Assembly: GCA_965198095.1 (NCBI GenBank) | Contig: OZ240239.1 | Coordinates: 868,001-932,000 of the forward strand | DNA length: 64,000 nt | Direction of reading: 5' to 3' | Origin: CBDFJH01 sp965198095 | GTDB taxonomy: Bacteria > Latescibacterota > UBA2968 > GCA-2709665 | Shown here: one piece after another, positions 26,580-37,900 of the stretch | Layout of the letters: each line of letters opens with the position of its first letter | Numbering within the stretch: position 1 is the first letter of the stretch | Position numbers and translations under genes: made by a program | Notes under the pieces: generated by a model | What the model was told of the DNA's origin: nothing | The model's database searches: none | Seen by the model: the letters and a program-made list of their open reading frames with translations, nothing else

Positions 26580-26898
26580 CCGATCATCTCCTAATGTTGG
26601 AAGTTGAAGTTCCCCATACGACAGGAATCGTCCTCTTTACTTCGGGGGCGGCTGCTTCGTGCGGGCGTGAGATTTCCGGCTCTATCGGGTCCATACGGCA
26701 TGGCATGCGATAGTTTCAGCGCGGGTACGGCAGCCGCGCGGTATGTGTCATACCGTCGTGACGCAGGAGGGCAAAATAGATTCCGGTCTCCGGAAACATC
26801 GATCGGTTCATCGGCCAATTCCGCTGGAATATGGCACGTCCGACGTCGAAAGTCAAAGTATTTCCCCCTGGAAATTCGCTCTCCCCGGGAGGTGTATT
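26580..26898. other. Intergenic region
   Basis: It contains the 5' region of the lipoprotein gene on the minus strand and the leader of a small plus-strand reading frame. No repeat, RNA or gene could be identified in it. Confidence 0.4.
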
Positions 26899-27162
26899 AT
26901 GAAGACGAAACAGACGCGTAACGCGGTTCAACTCATGCGGATTCTCCGCGACCGTATGAGCGAAGAAATGAGAGGAATGACGCCTCAACAGTCGGGGGGA
27001 GGTACAGAGGGGGTGTGGCAATTTGCAACGAGAAGCACGTTTTGCGACGGAGGCAGGGGAGCTACGAGTTCGTCCCGGGGGTGGGTTGACGGGGCGGCCG
27101 GAAGGAGAAGCAGGGGCGGTTCGCGAACCGCCCCTACACTAACCTTAATTCGTCAAAAATAG
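26899..27162 (+). pseudogene. Small gene truncated by a repeat (antitoxin-like N-terminus)
   Basis: The ATG at 26899 has an excellent ribosome site, GGGAGG, seven bases upstream. The first 31 codons read MKTKQTRNAVQLMRILRDRM, then SEEMRGMTPQQ, a plausible small helical protein. It resembles short antitoxin-like proteins of the RDxxxEExxGMS type, a weak similarity. From 26991 the frame enters the dispersed repeat R1, and the remaining 56 codons (SGGGTEGVWQ...) are translated repeat DNA. The original C-terminus is missing. Confidence 0.5.
26991..27151. repeat. Direct repeat R1, left copy
   Basis: About 160 bases, roughly 90 percent identical to 50840-50995. It begins GTCGG(G/A)GGAGGTACAGAGG and ends in the 24-base palindrome with CGGTTCGCGAACCG at its centre (27112-27135). 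The two copies bracket the giant gene in the same orientation. Confidence 0.85.
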
Positions 27163-27577
27163 GCAATCGACAACGCGGTCAAACGCCTCGCCTTCCAGGA
27201 AGCGCGTAAGCTGTGGCACAAGCGCCACCCCGAACCGTGGACAGACGCCGAGCGGAACGCCTTTCTTCTGCCTGGATTCCGGGAAAAGGACAATGTGAAG
27301 GGCAGACAGGAATGTCTGCCCCACCTTCACACACGCTTCCTCAACCGCTCGACAAGCCATTGTGCCGGGGTGGAGTTGATTGATTCGCGAATAAAGCAGC
27401 TATCCGTGACAATTCATGAATGATTCAGGATAGAGAGCCGAAACGCCACGGCCCCGATGACATCTGGCGCGAATCACTCGTGAAATCTGAACAATCTGCG
27501 TGCATCTTCCTCATCGGGCACTCAGGAACACGGGGCTTCTCCACTTGTCGCAATTTCTGCGACTCTCTCTCAGCGGT
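27163..27577. repeat. Direct repeat R2, left copy, plus 3' repeat
   Basis: Positions 27191-27501 are over 95 percent identical to 51659-51968. The unit contains the inverted repeat GGGCAGACAGGAATGTCTGCCC-like element (27301-27322 region) and ends in the dispersed 70-base unit (27432-27501). Positions 27503-27571 match 21730-21798. The giant gene's stop codon lies at 27578, so the repeat block abuts its 3' end. Open frames here (for example with the VGQTFLSA reading) are translated repeat, not genes. Confidence 0.85.
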
Positions 27578-28975
27578 CTACCGGTACACGGCAGCGCGCA
27601 GCATAACCCCGTGCACGGGCGCGGCCTCGGCGCGTTCGCGGCGGTAGCCCTTCATGTCGACGTTGAAGGACCGCCCCAGGCTCAGGCGCCAGCCCAGGAG
27701 ATACGCCGGCCCGCGCCCGCCCGACAGCGCGACACTGGCGTAAGGCCTGAGAAGACCGCGCCCCCCGGGCGCGTCCATGCCATAACCCAACTCCGCGTCG
27801 AAAAGACCCGCCGAGTTGCCATAGGGGGAACCCGCCAGCCCCGCGGCGCCGCGCTGCGACCAAAGGCGACTCACCCCGCTCGACGCGTTACCCCACGACG
27901 ACCGCATCCTGAGCGACAGGCCCCGGTCCCTGGCGCCCGGATCCAGGTTGACCGATCCGCCCACGCCCCATTCCTCATAGGCGCCGTCCTGATGCACGAG
28001 CAGTCCCCGCGCGCTTGTCTGGATCGCCAGGCCCCAGTTCGGGTCGGCGTACCGGAGACCGCCGCCCACCTCCAGACCCGTCCCCGTCTCCGCATCGCCG
28101 CCGTCGCGGCGCAACCCCACCTCCAGCGAAGGCGCCAATGCGCGGGCCGAGGCGAACACGACGTTGTGCGCGCCTTCCAGCACGAGGCGCAACCGGCCTG
28201 CCTTCGCCTCCACTGACGGCTGATCGGCGACGGCATCCGACCGCGTCCGCACGACAAAGGCGTCGGACCTCAGCACGAGATCGAAGCCGCCCGCCCCCAT
28301 CGGAGACAGCAGGGCGCCGCGGATGCCCACCGCGCCCATGCGCATCCCGATACCGCGCGCGCCGGGGCCTTGAATCAGCGACATGTCGCCTCGCCCGTAG
28401 CCCAGCAGGCCCCAGGCCGACAGCCGCTCGTGCATGGCAACGCGCAGATAGGGATGAATACTCGTCAGCGCGCCTTCCGGTTCGAACCCTGAAGCCGTTC
28501 CGGGCGCTTCAAACTCGCCATCGCCCACGCTGTGCGCCACGGCCATGCCGCCCAGCATCCGGCCTCGTTCGTAATCGACGCCGAGCATGCCGGTCAAAAC
28601 GCCGCCATTGACGGACAGACCCGCCTCCTTTCCCCTGAACCGCGTTGTCGCGCCCCGTCCCCAGGCCGTCCACCGCGTCTCCCGGGATACAAGGAAGGAG
28701 CTTCTCAACATAAAGTCGCGCAGGCCCATGGCCCGGTAGCCATAAGTCCGCCCTGCCCGTTCGTCCCACACCGGGCCGAACAGCGCCGGCGAATCGGTGG
28801 CGGGACGGCGCCCCGGACCTGACTGTGCCTGCAAGGCGCCGGATGGGCTCAGCCGTTGACCGCCCAGTGTCAGATGAGAACCGTGCGCGGACGCCCCGGC
28901 CAGCCGCTCGTCAACCGCTTCCAGAACGTGACTCGCCACGGTCCGTCCGAACCGCGCGAGCCAAGCCGTCGCCAT
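27578..28975 (-). other. Autotransporter-like barrel region of the giant protein
   Basis: The last ~465 residues begin ATAWLARFGRTVASHVLEAVD. They alternate glycine-rich and aromatic strands (TAWGRGATTRF, GMLGVDYERGRM, LSAWGLLGYGRGDM, LEVGLRRDGG, GLLRPYASVAL). The protein ends VMLRAAVYR. The segment resembles autotransporter outer-membrane barrels, which insert their own passenger domain. The terminal residue is Arg rather than the usual aromatic. Confidence 0.7.
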
Positions 28976-31900
28976 CGGCAAATCGTCGTCGATGATCGTG
29001 CCCGCGGCCTCGCCGTCCGCCACGCTCGCGTTCACCGCATGGCCCAGCCGCACCGCAAACGTCTCATCCGGCTCGTCCATCGCGTCGTCGAAGACCATCA
29101 CCCGAATCCTCTTCTCCACCTCCATGGCCTCGAAGCGCAGCGTGCCGCTCATCCTTTCGTAATCCTCGCCCGCGCTTGCCGTGCCGCCTGCCCGTGCGCC
29201 TGCCTGGACGCCTGCCTGCGCCGAGCCGCCTGCCTCGTCGGCAGACAGGTGCTCGGCAGGCAGGGCAGACAGATCCTCCGTCGCCCAATCCACCGTCACC
29301 TCGCGGGCGCTGGCCGTTCCCAGCGTCACGGTGAAAGCCATCTCCCCGTCGCCCTCGCCGGCGCGCGCGTCGGCAATCATCATATCCGGAGCATCGTCGT
29401 CGTCCGCAACCCGCACCGTCGCACTCGCGGGTTCGGACAGCGCATAGCCGTCGCTTTCCGCAATCGCCACGGTCACCGAGCCATCGGGCTCATCCAGGTC
29501 GTCGTCTTCCGTTCCCACCGGAAGCATCGCCACCGCCGAACCCTCCTCGAACGTCACTGCGGCCGGAGGCGCACCCGGGAAAAACGCGCCTTCCCGGCTC
29601 ACCCGCACGGACACGTCCAGCGAAACCGTCACGTCACCCATCCGGGAGAGCGTGAACGTCGCGGTGCCGCCTTCCGTCACGGACGCCGCGTCCGCCCCGA
29701 TGCTCACCAGCGGCAGATCGTTATCTACGATCGTGCCCGTGGCCTCGCCATCCGCAACCGTGGCGTTCACCGCATTGCTCAACATCATCGTGAAGGTCTC
29801 ATTCGCTTCATCCGCATTGTCATCCAGAATCGACACGCGTACCGTTTTCTCCACCTCTCCGGGATCGAGCTCGAGCGTCTCGTCCACCGCCTCGTAGTCC
29901 TCGCCCCTCTTTGCAGTCCCGTCCGAAATGCGGCAATCCACCGTGACCTTGCGGCTGCTCGCCACGCTCAGACGCAACCGGAACAACATGGCGCCGCGGC
30001 CTTCCATCGCCTCGCTGTCGGCGACAGACAGCTCGGGGACGGTGGTCTCCGCAATGGTGACCAGGACGTCTGACGCGGACGTGCCGTCATAGTTCCCGCC
30101 TGCCACCGTATGAGACAGCGTGACCGGATCGTCCGCCACCGCGTCTTCGTCGGCGCCGGCGCTCACGACCACCGTCCGCGGCGTGCTCCAGTCGGACCCG
30201 GTGAACGTCAGCGCCGTGTTGTCCACGGACACCTCCGCGCCCCGCGGCGCCGCCACCGAGACGGTCACGTCGTCCGTCGGCTTCGTATCGAGAACCACCG
30301 TGTAGGTCCCGCTGCTGCCTTCCGTCAACGCCAGCCGCGTCGGTACCACGGTCACGCCACGCGTGTTGTCTACCGGAATCGTCACCTCCACGCTTGCCGA
30401 CTCGCCGGTGTAATCCCCGCCGCCGGCCGTGTGGACGATCGTCGCCGTCCCGTCCTGCGCGTCCCGGACGGCCGTCACCGCCACCTTCTGCGCCCTGAAC
30501 CAGTTCTCCGCCGTGAACCTCAACGACGTCCGGTCGAACGACAGGTCCGGATGCGATGCAATCGTCACCGTCACCTCACCCGTCGGCTCCGAAGTCAGCA
30601 CCACCCCGTACGTCTCGCTCGACCCCCCGGTCAAGGTCAGCGACGCCGGGCTCGCTTCCACGCCCCGGGCGTCGTTGTCCTTCAGCGTCACGACGGTCGC
30701 GGTCCGGCTGCCCGCCGTGACCGGGTCCGGCAGCGTCCCGAAGGCCAGCCCGACGCTCTCCCCATCGTCATCCACCCTGTCATCGGTGGCCGTGACCGTA
30801 AGGGTCTTCTCCTGCTCGCCCGCGGCGAAGGTCAGGCTCGACGGCACCCCCGCGTAGTCGGCGTCGCCCGCGCCACCCTCGTTGCGCACCGCCAGCGGTA
30901 TCGCCACGTCGTGCTCCGGCGCCCTGTCCAGGCGCACCGTGACCGTCGCCGCGCTCCCGCCCTCTTCCGCCGTGTACGTCTCCTGCCCGAAGGAGGCCGT
31001 CACCCCGGGCGCGTCGTCGTCGATAATCGTACCCTTCGCCGAAAGGGTATTCCGCCCGCCCGCCAGCGCCGCGCCGGACGCCGCGCTCAGCGTCACCGCG
31101 AACGTCTCGTCCGCCTCGTCCACCGCGTCGTCGATAATCGGGATGAGGATCGCCCGCGGCGTCGTGCTTCCGGCCGGGAACGTCAGCGTTCCATCCCTCG
31201 ACGTGTAGTCCTCGCCCGACGTCGCCGTCCCGCCCGCCCGCGCATCGTCAGACAGGTCCGAAGTGGCGTAGGCCACCGTTACGGTCCGGCTGCTCTCGAT
31301 GCTCAGACGCACCGTGAACGCCATCCTACCGGCGGACTCGGCCGCGCTCCGGTCGGCAATCGCCAGCGTCGGCGTGTCGTCCTCCACGATGGTCACCTCG
31401 ACCTCGGCTGTCTGCCCGTTGTAGTCCCCCCCACCGGCCGAATGACCGATGGTGATCACCGCGTCGGCCACCGCATCCGCGTCGTCGTCCGCGCTCACCA
31501 CGATCTGCTGCGGCTCCTCCCAGCTCTCCGTGGTGAAGGTCAGGGACGTCTTATCCACCGACAGCTCCGAGTTCGCCGGAACCGTCACGGTCACCGTCAC
31601 CTCACCGGTCGGCTCCGAGTCCAGCGCCACCTCGTAGGTCCGGCTGCCACCCTCGGTCACGTCCAACGCCCCCGGCGTGACCGTCACCCCCCGCTCGTCG
31701 TCGTCGTACAGCGTCACGACGGTTTCGGCCCGGCTGCCCGCCGCGACCCGGTCCGGCAGATTATCGAAGGCCAACCCGACAGTCTCCCCATCGTCATCTA
31801 CCCTGTCGTCGTCGGCCGTGACCGTAAAGGTCTGCTCCAGATCGCCCGCGCTGAAGGTCACGCTCGACGGCACCCCCGAGTAGTCGGCATCCGTAGCATC

Positions 31901-34900
31901 GCCCTGGTTGCTCACCGCCAGCGGTATCACCACCTCACGCTCCGCATCTCCGCTCAGTTCCACCCTCACGACCGCCGGGCTGCCGCCCTCCTGCGCGGCG
32001 TAGGTCTCCGACCCGAAGGAGACCGTCACGCCGGGCGCGTCGTCGTCCTGGATCGCCCCGGTCGCCTCGAGCGTCTCCTGTCCGCCCGCCAGCGCCGCGT
32101 TGGACGCGTTGCTCAGCGTCACCGCAAACGTCTCCTCCTCTTCATCCACGGTATCGTTCGTGATCGGGATGCGGATCGTCCGCGGCGTCGCGCTACCGGC
32201 CGGGAACGTCAGCGTCCCGTCCCTCGCCGTGTAGTCCGAGCCGGCCTCCGCCGTCCCGTCCGACGTGGCGTAGTTCACCATCACTTCATCGCTGCTCTCG
32301 ATGCTCAGCCGCACCATGAACACCATGTCACCCGCGTCCTCAACCGCACGCGTATCCCCGATCGACAGGGCCGGTGTGTCGTTCTCCAGGATCGTCACCT
32401 CGACCTCGGCTGTCTGCCCGGTGTAGTCCCCGCCATCGGCCGAATGGCCGATGGTCACCGTGGCATCGGCCACCCCATCCGCGTCGTCGGCCGCGCTCAC
32501 CTCGATCTCCCGCGGGCTGTCCCAGTTCTGCGTGGTGAACGTCAGGGACGTTCTGTCCACGGACAGATCCGAGCTCGCCGGAACCGTCACGGTCACGGTC
32601 ACCTCACCGGCCGGCTCCGAGTCCAGCGCCACCTCGTAGGTCGCGCTGCCGTTCTCGGTCACGTCCAGCGTTTCCGGCGTAACCCTCACCCCCCGCTCGT
32701 CGTCGTCGATGATCGTTCCCGTCGCCGCAGCCGTGGCGATGTCCGCGTTCCGGGCATTGCCCAGCGTCACCGTGAACGTCTCCTCGTCCGCCTCGTCCAC
32801 GTCGTCGTCGCTGATTGCCACACTGATCGTCTGCGCGTCCGTGCTGTTGGCCGGGAAGTTCAGGGTCGCACGTTTGGCTGTGTAATCCTCACCCGCGGTC
32901 GCCTCCCCGGCGCCGGTCCCGTTCGACGTGACGTAGTCGACCGTCACCTGCTCGCTGCTCTCGATACTCAGCGTTACTGAGAACCCGATCGTGCCGGCGG
33001 ACTCCGAGGCGCTCCGGTCGGCAATCGCCAGGGCCGGCGTGTCGTTCTCCAGGATGGTCACTTCGACGCTCGCCGACTCGCCGGCGTAGTCTCCCCCCCC
33101 GGCCGAATGGCCGATGGTCACCTTGTCGTCGGCCACCGCGTCCGCGTCGTCGTCCGCGCTCAGTTCGATCTGCTGCGGCTCGTCCCAATTCTCCGTCGTG
33201 AAGGTCAGCGTCGTTTCATACACCGACACGTCCGTGTTCGACGGCACGCTCACCGTCACGGTCACGTCCGCGGTCGGCTCGGAGGCCAGCGCGACCTCGT
33301 ACGTCGCGCTGCCATTCTCCGTCACGTCCAGCGCCTCCGGCGTGACCCTCACCCCCCGCTCGTCGTCGTCCGTGATCGTCCCGGTCGCCTCGAGCGTCGC
33401 ATCGCCGCCCGCCAGCGTCGCGTGCTGCGCATTGCTCAGCGTCACCGTAAACGTCTCCTCTTCCTCTTCATCTACGGTGTCGTTCGTTATCGGGATGCTG
33501 ATCGTCTGCGGCGTTGTCGTATTCGCAGGGAACGTCAGGGTCCCATCCCTCGCCGTGTAGTCCTCGCCCGCCGTCGCCGCTCCGGTGCCCGTCCCGTTCG
33601 AGGTGGCGTAGGCCACCGTCACGACATTGCTGCTGGCCACGCTCAGTGTCACCGCGAACGCCATCGTGCCGTCGGACTCCGAGGCGCTCCGGTTGATAAT
33701 CGACAGGGTCGGGGTATCGTCCTCCACGATGGTCACCCTGACCTCGGCCGTCTGCCCGTTGTAGTCCCCCCCGCCGGCCGAATGGCCGACCGTCACCGCC
33801 GCATCGGCCACCGCGTCCGCGTCGTCGTCCGCGGTCACCACGATCTGCTGCGGGTCGTCCCAATTCTCCGCCGTGAAGGTCAGCGAGGTCTCGTCCACCG
33901 TCAGCTCCGAACCGGGCGGAACCGACACGGTCACGGTCACCTCACCGGTCGGCTCCGAGTCCAGCGCCACCTCGTAGGTCGCGCTGCCGTTCTCCGCCAC
34001 CGGAAGCTCATCCGGCTCGACCGTCACCCCGCGCTCGTCGTCGTCCGTAATTGTCCCGGTCGCGCGCTCTTTCCCGCTCTCCACCTGCGCGTTCACCGCA
34101 TTGCTCAGCGCCACAGTAAATGTCTCATTCGCCTCATCCACCTGATCGTCGCTGACGGTCACGCCAATCGTCTGGCTCAGCGCACCCCCGGGGCTGAACG
34201 TGATGTTGCCATCCGCCACCGCCGTATAGTCCTCGCCCGCAGTCGCCGTCCCGCCTGCCTCGTCGGCAGACAGGTCCGACGTCGCCCAGTCCACCGTCAC
34301 CTCACGACCGCTCGCCGCGCCCAGCGTCACCGTGAACGTGGCCGTACCTCCTTCCGGCACCGCCACGTCTTCCCCAATCGACAGACCCGGCGTGGCGTCG
34401 TTGTCTTCGATCTTTACGGTCGCCGAACTCACCGTCAGCGTCCCGGCCGAGCCGTCCACCACAACCGTCTCATCGTCCTCGTCCAGGGCGTCGTCCACCG
34501 GCGTCAGGCGCACCGTCCCGGTCCCCGATTGCTCGCCCGCGGGTATCCGCACCGTCGCGCCCGTCGCCGCGTAATCCGCACTGCCCGCGGTCCCGTCGCT
34601 CACCGTCACGGCCACCGCCGTCTCTCCCGGCAGCCGGCTGTCCCCCTCCAGCGTCGCCGTCACGGTCACGTCCGTCGCCCCCGCGCCCTCCGACACCTTT
34701 TCCGGGTCCACCGACAACCGCACCGCCGTCGGCGTGGCGTCGTCGTCCTCGATCCTCCCCGTCGCCGCGCCCGCGGCGATGGCCGCGTTGGACGGCGCGC
34801 TCAGCCTCACCGTAAACGTCTCGTTCGCCTCGTCCAGCGCGTCGTCGAGCATCGCGATACTGATTGTCTGCGGCGTTGTCGTATTCGCAGGGAACCTCAG

Positions 34901-37900
34901 CGTCCCATTCCCCGCCGTGTAGTCCTCGCCCGCCGTCGCGCTCCCATCCAGGGTGGCGTAGGCCACCGTCACTTCATTGCTGCTTTCGATGCTCAGCCGC
35001 ACCGTGAATACCATGTTTTCCGCACCCTCAACCGCACTCGTGTCCGCAATCGACAGCGCGGGCGTGTCGTTCTCCAGAATCGTCACCTCCACGCCGGCCG
35101 ACTCGTTGTCGTAGTCTCCCCCACTCGCCGAATGGCCGATCGTCACCACGTCGTCTGCCACTGCATCGTCGTCGTCGTCCGCGCTCACGGTCACCGTCTG
35201 CTCATCGTCCCAGTTGTCCGCCGCGAACGTCAGACGCGTCGGGCTCACCGACACGTCCGTATCTTCAAACCCGCTGATTGTCACGGTCACCTCACCGGTC
35301 GGCTCCGAGTCCAGCGCCACCTCGTAGGTTGCGCTGCCGTTCTCCGTCACGTCCAACGCCTCCGGCGTGACCGTCACGCCCCGTTCGTCGTTGTCCTTTA
35401 GCGCCACGACCGTCTCGGCCGGACTGCCCGCCGTGACCCGGTCCGGAAGAAGGGACGGAAAGGCCAGCCGGACGCTCTCGTCATCGTCATCAACGTCGTC
35501 ATTGGCAGCCGTGACGGTAACGGTCTGCTCCAGATCGCCCGCGCTGAAGGTCACGCTCGACGGCACCCCCGAGTAGTCGGCATCCGTAGCATCGCCCTGG
35601 TTGCTCACCGCCAGCGGTATCGCCACCTCGCGCTCCGGATCCCTGTCCAGCCTTACCGTGACCGGCGCGGCGCTGCCGCCCTCCTCCGCCGTGTAGGTCC
35701 CCGTCTCGAACGCCACGGTCACCGCCGGATCGTCGTCGTCCTGGATCGTCCCGGTCGCGTCGAGCGTTTCCTGTCCGCCCGCCAGCGCCGCGTTGGACGC
35801 GTTGCCCAGCGTCACCGTGAACGTCTCCTCCTCCTCCTCGTCCACGGAGTCGTCCGTAATCGAGATACTGATGGTCCGCGGCGTCGTGCTGTTGGCCGGG
35901 AAGGTCAGGGTCGCACGTTTGGCCGTGTAGTCCTCGCCCGCGGTCGCGCTCCCATCCGACGTCGCGTAGTCCACCGTCACTTCATTGCTGCTGGCCACGC
36001 TCAGCGTCACCGCGAAGTCCATGCGACCGGCGGACTCCGAGGCGCTCCGGTCGGCAATCGCCAGGGTCGGCGTGTCGTTCTCCAGAATGGTCACTTCGAC
36101 GCCGGCCGACTCGCCGGCGTAGTCCGCGCCGCCGGCCGAATGGCCGATGGTCACCGCCGCGTCGGCCACCGCGTCCGCGTCGTCGTCCGCGGTCACCACG
36201 ATCTGCCGCGGGTCGTCCCAATTCTCCGCCGTGAAGGTCAGCGAGGTCTCGTCCACCGTCAGCTCCGAACCGGACGGAACCGACACGGTCACCGTCACCT
36301 CGCCGGTCGGCTCCGAGTCCAGCGCCACCTCGTAGGTCGCGCTGCCGCCCTCGGTCACGTCCAACGCCTCCGGCGTGACCGTCACCCCCCGCTCGTCGTC
36401 ATCGGTGATCGTCACGGTCTGCCGCGAACCCACCGCGTTACCGTCCAGGCTTGCCCCCACCGTGACCATCTCCGCCTCCTCGTCCACCTGGTCACCAGTC
36501 GCCGTAATCGTGGTTGTAACCGAGGTCTGGCCCGCGGTCAATGTCAGACTCTCCGACGCCACCGTGTAGTCCGTTCCCTTCGCCGCGTTCCCGCCGAGGG
36601 TCAGCTTGAAGGTCCGGTCCCCGGGGAAACTCACCCCGCCGGTGCTCAGCGTCACCGTCGAGGCACCCCCGTCTTCGGCGACCGTCGCCGGATTCACCGA
36701 CAGACTGAACGACGCCGCGTCGTCATCGGTGATCGTCACCGTTGCGCTTTCCACCGTCAGCCCCGACGACGCCGGCACCGTCCCGCTCACCGTCACCGTC
36801 TCATCGGCCTCATCCACGGCGTCATCCACCGGCGTCAGCGTGAAGTCCGCGCTCCCGGTCAGGGCGCCCGCGGCGATCGTCACCGCGAAGTCCGGCACCG
36901 CGGCGAAGTCCGCGGCCAGGGCGGTGCCGGTCCCGACCGACACCGTCACCTCCGTCGCCACCGCGCGCGGTGCCTGGTTCAACGTCGCGGTTACCGTCAC
37001 CGGCTGCCCCGCGGTCCCCACGTTCTCCGCCACCGTCTCCGGCTCCACCGACAGCGCCGCCGTCGTCGAGGCGGTCTCGTCGTCGGCCACCGACACGTCC
37101 ACCGTGGGTCCGGCTATGTTCCGGTAGTCGCCGCCGTTGCCCGTGTGCGAGATGGTCGCCGCGTCGTTGTCCGCGTCGTCGTCCTCGTCCGCGCGGACCG
37201 TCACCGTCTGCGGATCATCCCAGTCGCCGGACGTGAAGCCCAGGCTCGCCGGCGAAACCTTCACGTCCGCATCGGAACCGGTTGCCGTCGCCACCGCGAC
37301 CGTCACACTCGCCGTCGGCTCCGAGTCCAGCACCACCGTGTAGGTGCCCGTCTGGCCCTCGTCGATCTCCAGCGCCGTCTCCGAAACCGTCACTCCACGG
37401 GTGTCGTCGTCCTGTATCGTGCCCAACCCCGGCAACGCGGACAGCGTCGCGTTGACCGGATCGCTCAGCACCAGCGTGAAGGTCTCGTTTCCCTCATCGA
37501 CGTCGTCGTCCTCGATCCGCACCGGGATCGTCCGCGACGTCGTGCCGGGCGCAAGGGTGAGCGTAGCGGTCGTATCCGCATAGTCGATCCCCGCCACCGC
37601 GGTCCCGTCCGTCGTCCCGAACACGACCGTCACCGTCTGCGCGCTCGCCTGGTTCAGCGACACCGCGAACTCCAGACGGCCCGCACTCTCCGGCCCGGCG
37701 GCGTTCCCGACCGATAGCGCCGGCACCTCCCCGGCGAGCTGCGGCCGCCCCACCGTCGCCGTGGCTTCGTTCGATTCCACCCCGTCCAGCGTCGCCGTGG
37801 CCCTGTTCGTCACCTGCGACGCGTCGACGTCCGCCTGCGCCACGGTGTACGAGCCCGTGCAGGTCACGCTCGACCCGGGACCCAGACCGCCGTCGGGCGC

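Larger units (their letters stand above)
31000..36450 (-). repeat. Recently duplicated ~190-residue super-modules within the giant gene
   Basis: A two-domain unit beginning ERGV(T/R)VTPEALDVTE recurs at about 31.7, 32.7, 33.35, 34.0, 35.4 and 36.4 kb. Some stretches are nearly identical in DNA: 31838-31930 and 35530-35622 share more than 90 bases with few changes. This points to recent unequal recombination. Confidence 0.75.
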
